Notes under the pieces: generated by a model | What the model was told of the DNA's origin: nothing | The model's input: only the letters and a program-made list of their open reading frames with translations | The model's database searches: none | Shown here: piece by piece, positions 62,010 to 64,000 of the stretch | Numbering within the stretch: the first letter of the stretch is position 1 | Layout of the letters: every line of letters starts with the position of its first letter | Assembly: GCF_001187505.1 (NCBI RefSeq) | Contig: NZ_CP012150.1 | Coordinates: 1,674,001-1,738,000, forward strand | Origin: Mycolicibacterium goodii | Lineage (GTDB): Bacteria; Actinomycetota; Actinomycetes; Mycobacteriales; Mycobacteriaceae | Direction: 5' to 3' | Length of the DNA: 64,000 bases | Position numbers and translations under genes: made by a program

Positions 62010-63299
62010 ATGTCGATCGGCGGTCGAATGAACCCGGGCGTGAGACCGGTCGGCTTCATCGCCGACGACATCACCGGGGCGACGGACCTGGCCAGCGCGC
62101 TCGCGAAACGCGGGCTCGACACCCGGTTCGCCTTCGGCACCACCGCGGTGCCGGACGACGGAGGGGATGCGATCGTCGTCGCCCTGAAGATCCGCGCCGT
62201 GCCTGCGGCCGAGGCGCGTGCAGCCGCGACGGAGGCCGCGAAGGCACTGCTCGCCGTCGGCGCCGAGCAGCTGTTCTCCAAGTACTGCAGCACATTTGAT
62301 TCGACCGCGGACGGCAACATCGGACCCGTCGCCGATGCGCTCATCGACATGACGGGCGCTCGGCGAGTCGTGCACTGCCCGTCCTACCCGGCGAACGGGC
62401 GAACGGTCTATCTGGGCCATTTGTTCGTCGGTGACCAGTTGCTCAGCGAGTCACCGATGCGCGACCATCCGCTCAATCCGATGCGGGATTCGTATCTGCC
62501 GCGCCTGCTCGCCGCGCAGACACAGCGCGGTGTCGCGTCGATGAGACTGTCCGTCCTCGACGCCGGATCGGAGGCAATTGCGTCGTGCCTGAACGAGATT
62601 ACCGAACAGAGCGTCGGCGCCCACCATGTCGTCGCCGACGCCGTCCGGGATGCCGACCTCGACGCGATTGCCTACGCCACGACGGGTGACGGGCTCGCGG
62701 CGGGCGGTGCCGGGTACGGAGCTGCCTTCGCCGCGGCGGCGCATGCTCGCGCCGGTCACCGGACTGCGGATACCGGGCAGCGGCCCGTACCACCGCCCGG
62801 GCCGACCGCGATGCTGGCGGGCAGCCTCTCCGGTGCGACGCGCGAACAGGTGCAGACGTTCGACGGGCCGACACTGACCCTCGGTGTCATCGACCTCGTC
62901 GACGGGGACCATGCGGTGCAACGCTCGCTCGAATTCGCCGAACACCGCCTGGCCGAAGGACCGATTCTGATCACCACCGACCACGATTCCGTCGGGATAC
63001 GAGCGGGCGCGACCGGGCTGAGCCGGGCACAGGCCGCCCGCAGAATCGAAACGGCCATGGGCCGCATCGCGGTTGGGCTCACGAAGCTCGGCGTCCGCCG
63101 GCTGATCGTCGCCGGTGGGGAGACCTCGGGTGCGGTGGCCGAGGCGCTCGCCCTGCGGTCGGCGCGGATAGGACCTGACATCACCGTCGGCGTCCCATGG
63201 CTGGTGGTCGATGACCGCAAACTGGCGGTCGCCTTCAAGTCGGGCAACTTCGGCGGGCCGTCGTTCTTTCGCGATGCGGTAAAGGTGGCGGGACCGTGA
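62010..63299 (+). CDS. otnK: Four-carbon acid-sugar kinase, 3-oxo-tetronate kinase type
   Basis: A 429-residue DUF1537 kinase. FIADDITGATDLASALAKRG is the N-terminal acidic motif, SKYCSTFDSTADGNIGP the sugar-binding region, and LIVAGGETSGAVAEALA with FKSGNFGGPSFFRDAV the nucleotide-binding end. OtnK phosphorylates 3-oxo-tetronate at O4. ATG 62010 has GGAG eight bases upstream. Its stop overlaps the next gene as GTGA. A short CACCCT-GTCA-AGGGTG hairpin lies in the gap before it. Confidence 0.88.
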   Translation: MSIGGRMNPGVRPVGFIADDITGATDLASALAKRGLDTRFAFGTTAVPDDGGDAIVVALKIRAVPAAEARAAATEAAKALLAVGAEQLFSKYCSTFDSTADGNIGPVADALIDMTGARRVVHCPSYPANGRTVYLGHLFVGDQLLSESPMRDHPLNPMRDSYLPRLLAAQTQRGVASMRLSVLDAGSEAIASCLNEITEQSVGAHHVVADAVRDADLDAIAYATTGDGLAAGGAGYGAAFAAAAHARAGHRTADTGQRPVPPPGPTAMLAGSLSGATREQVQTFDGPTLTLGVIDLVDGDHAVQRSLEFAEHRLAEGPILITTDHDSVGIRAGATGLSRAQAARRIETAMGRIAVGLTKLGVRRLIVAGGETSGAVAEALALRSARIGPDITVGVPWLVVDDRKLAVAFKSGNFGGPSFFRDAVKVAGP

Positions 63300-63937
63300 G
63301 CTTCGAGGACGCACAGCGGACCCAGATGGTGCGACTCGGCGCCGCCCTGTACGAACGGGGACTGACTCCGGGCCGCACCGGAAACCTCAGCGTCCGGGCG
63401 GGGGACCGGATCATGGTCACACCGACCAATGCGTGTCTGGGCCGGCTCGACCCCGAGCGACTCGCCGTGACATCGCTCGACGGGCAGCACCTCTCGGGAG
63501 ACCTGCCGTCCAAAGAGCTCGTCCTGCACCGCGCCCTCTATCGGCACCACCCCGCGTGTACCGCGGTGGCACACCTGCACTCCACCTGCGCAGTCGCCGT
63601 CTCGTGTCTACCGAACCTGTGTCCCGACGACGTACTGCCGCCGATCACCCCGTATTTCGTCATGCGCGTCGGACGCCTGCCGCTGATCGACTATGCGCCG
63701 CCTGGAAGCCCTGAGCTCGCCCAGTTGGTATCGAGGGCGGCAGAGCGCTCCCGCTCGGTGTTGCTGCGCAACCACGGGTCACTCGTCGCGGCGCAGTCGC
63801 TCGAGGGCGCGGTCGATGCCGCGGAGGAAATCGAGGAGACCGCGCGCCTGCACCTGCTCTTGGAAAACCGTTCGCCGACGTTGCTGACAGCCCAAGCGGT
63901 GGCAGAGCTGCACCGCCGTTTCCCCGCGACCGCCTGA
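63296..63937 (+). CDS. otnC: Class II aldolase/adducin-family protein, 3-oxo-tetronate-4-phosphate decarboxylase type
   Basis: A 213-residue class II aldolase fold: LYERGLTPGRTGNLSVRAGDRIMVTPTNACLGRLDPERLA, LPSKELVLHRALYRHHPACTAVAHLHSTCAVAVSCL (zinc His pair), and LLRNHGSLVAAQSLEGAV (third His). The Glu in SKELVLH is the usual catalytic residue. With OtnK it converts 3-oxo-tetronate to dihydroxyacetone phosphate and CO2. The order and overlap with OtnK make this assignment strong. The usual OtnI isomerase is absent from the window. Confidence 0.88.
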   Translation: MSFEDAQRTQMVRLGAALYERGLTPGRTGNLSVRAGDRIMVTPTNACLGRLDPERLAVTSLDGQHLSGDLPSKELVLHRALYRHHPACTAVAHLHSTCAVAVSCLPNLCPDDVLPPITPYFVMRVGRLPLIDYAPPGSPELAQLVSRAAERSRSVLLRNHGSLVAAQSLEGAVDAAEEIEETARLHLLLENRSPTLLTAQAVAELHRRFPATA

Positions 63938-63991
63938 CACCCGTTGACCCACAATACGATCCCGTCCCACATTGCCGACCATTGGAGCAAC

Positions 63992-64000
63992 ATGAGGCCA
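63992..64000 (+). CDS. Start of a further gene cut by the window edge
   Basis: ATG AGG CCA at 63992 with GGAG (63984-63987) four bases upstream opens a frame that continues past the window. Only three codons are visible, so nothing can be said of the product. The 54-base gap after OtnC contains TTGACC as a possible -35. Confidence 0.35.

Overview
The window comes from a fast-growing mycobacterium close to Mycolicibacterium (Mycobacterium) smegmatis. It is about two-thirds G+C and uses many GTG starts and GTGA/ATGA overlaps. The left 22 kb follows M. tuberculosis Rv0201c-Rv0211 gene for gene. MmpL3 keeps the M. smegmatis numbering (Asp256/Tyr257), but several residues differ from the mc2 155 protein as I remember it, so this is probably a sister species or a divergent strain. 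I saw no tRNA, rRNA, CRISPR array, insertion sequence or prophage. All identifications come from reading motifs and from memory of families; no database search was run.

Layout. (1) 1-22.4 kb, conserved core: a truncated O-acetylhomoserine sulfhydrylase, mmpL11, two paralogous hemophore-like secreted proteins, a PrrA/PrrB-like two-component system, an envelope operon (UPF0104 membrane protein, M23 lipoprotein, DUF3054), an AI-2E-type transporter, mmpL3 with an NYN protein and trmB, a GTPase-like pair and GTP-dependent PEP carboxykinase. (2) 22.5-34.3 kb, lipid and CoA metabolism plus odd enzymes: fadD4, a crotonase, an SDR with a divergent XRE regulator, the double-hotdog protein Rv0216, a CoA-transferase whose domains look permuted, an amidohydrolase, an MFS exporter, a PLP decarboxylase, the DNA-uracil cross-linking protein UdgX and an esterase. 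(3) 34.3-44 kb: a complete bacterial microcompartment (RMM/aminoacetone-aminopropanol type) with four shell proteins, kinase, aminotransferase/phospho-lyase, aldehyde dehydrogenase, SDR, GntR regulator and a divergent permease. (4) 44-51.7 kb: a LipW-like esterase, GMC oxidoreductase, SDR, TetR plus quinone reductase, and a compact divergent locus (HutC-type GntR, PhnZ/TmpB-like HD oxygenase, FAD amine oxidase) that looks like aminophosphonate catabolism. (5) 51.9-63.9 kb: a large accessory catabolic island headed by a PucR regulator, with SDRs, a racemase-like protein, an FMN reductase, an SMP-30 lactonase, a flavin amine oxidase, a SnoaL-like protein, an unrecognised protein, a cupin, a luciferase-like monooxygenase and the OtnK/OtnC pair, which would deliver dihydroxyacetone phosphate.

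How the parts work together. In region 3 the permease would import a C3 amino alcohol or aminoketone. The kinase phosphorylates it, the class III aminotransferase fold removes ammonia and phosphate, and the aldehyde dehydrogenase turns the released propionaldehyde into propionyl-CoA inside the shell. The gntR promoter and the permease/aminotransferase intergenic region share a TTGGTA-N3-CCAA site, consistent with control by one regulator. Region 5 reads as an uncharacterised pathway: amine oxidation and monooxygenation, lactone opening and dehydrogenation, ending in 3-oxo-tetronate kinase/decarboxylase chemistry. It is the best candidate here for an undescribed system. Several genes have a TANNNT -10 box six bases before the start codon, the signature of leaderless mycobacterial transcripts.
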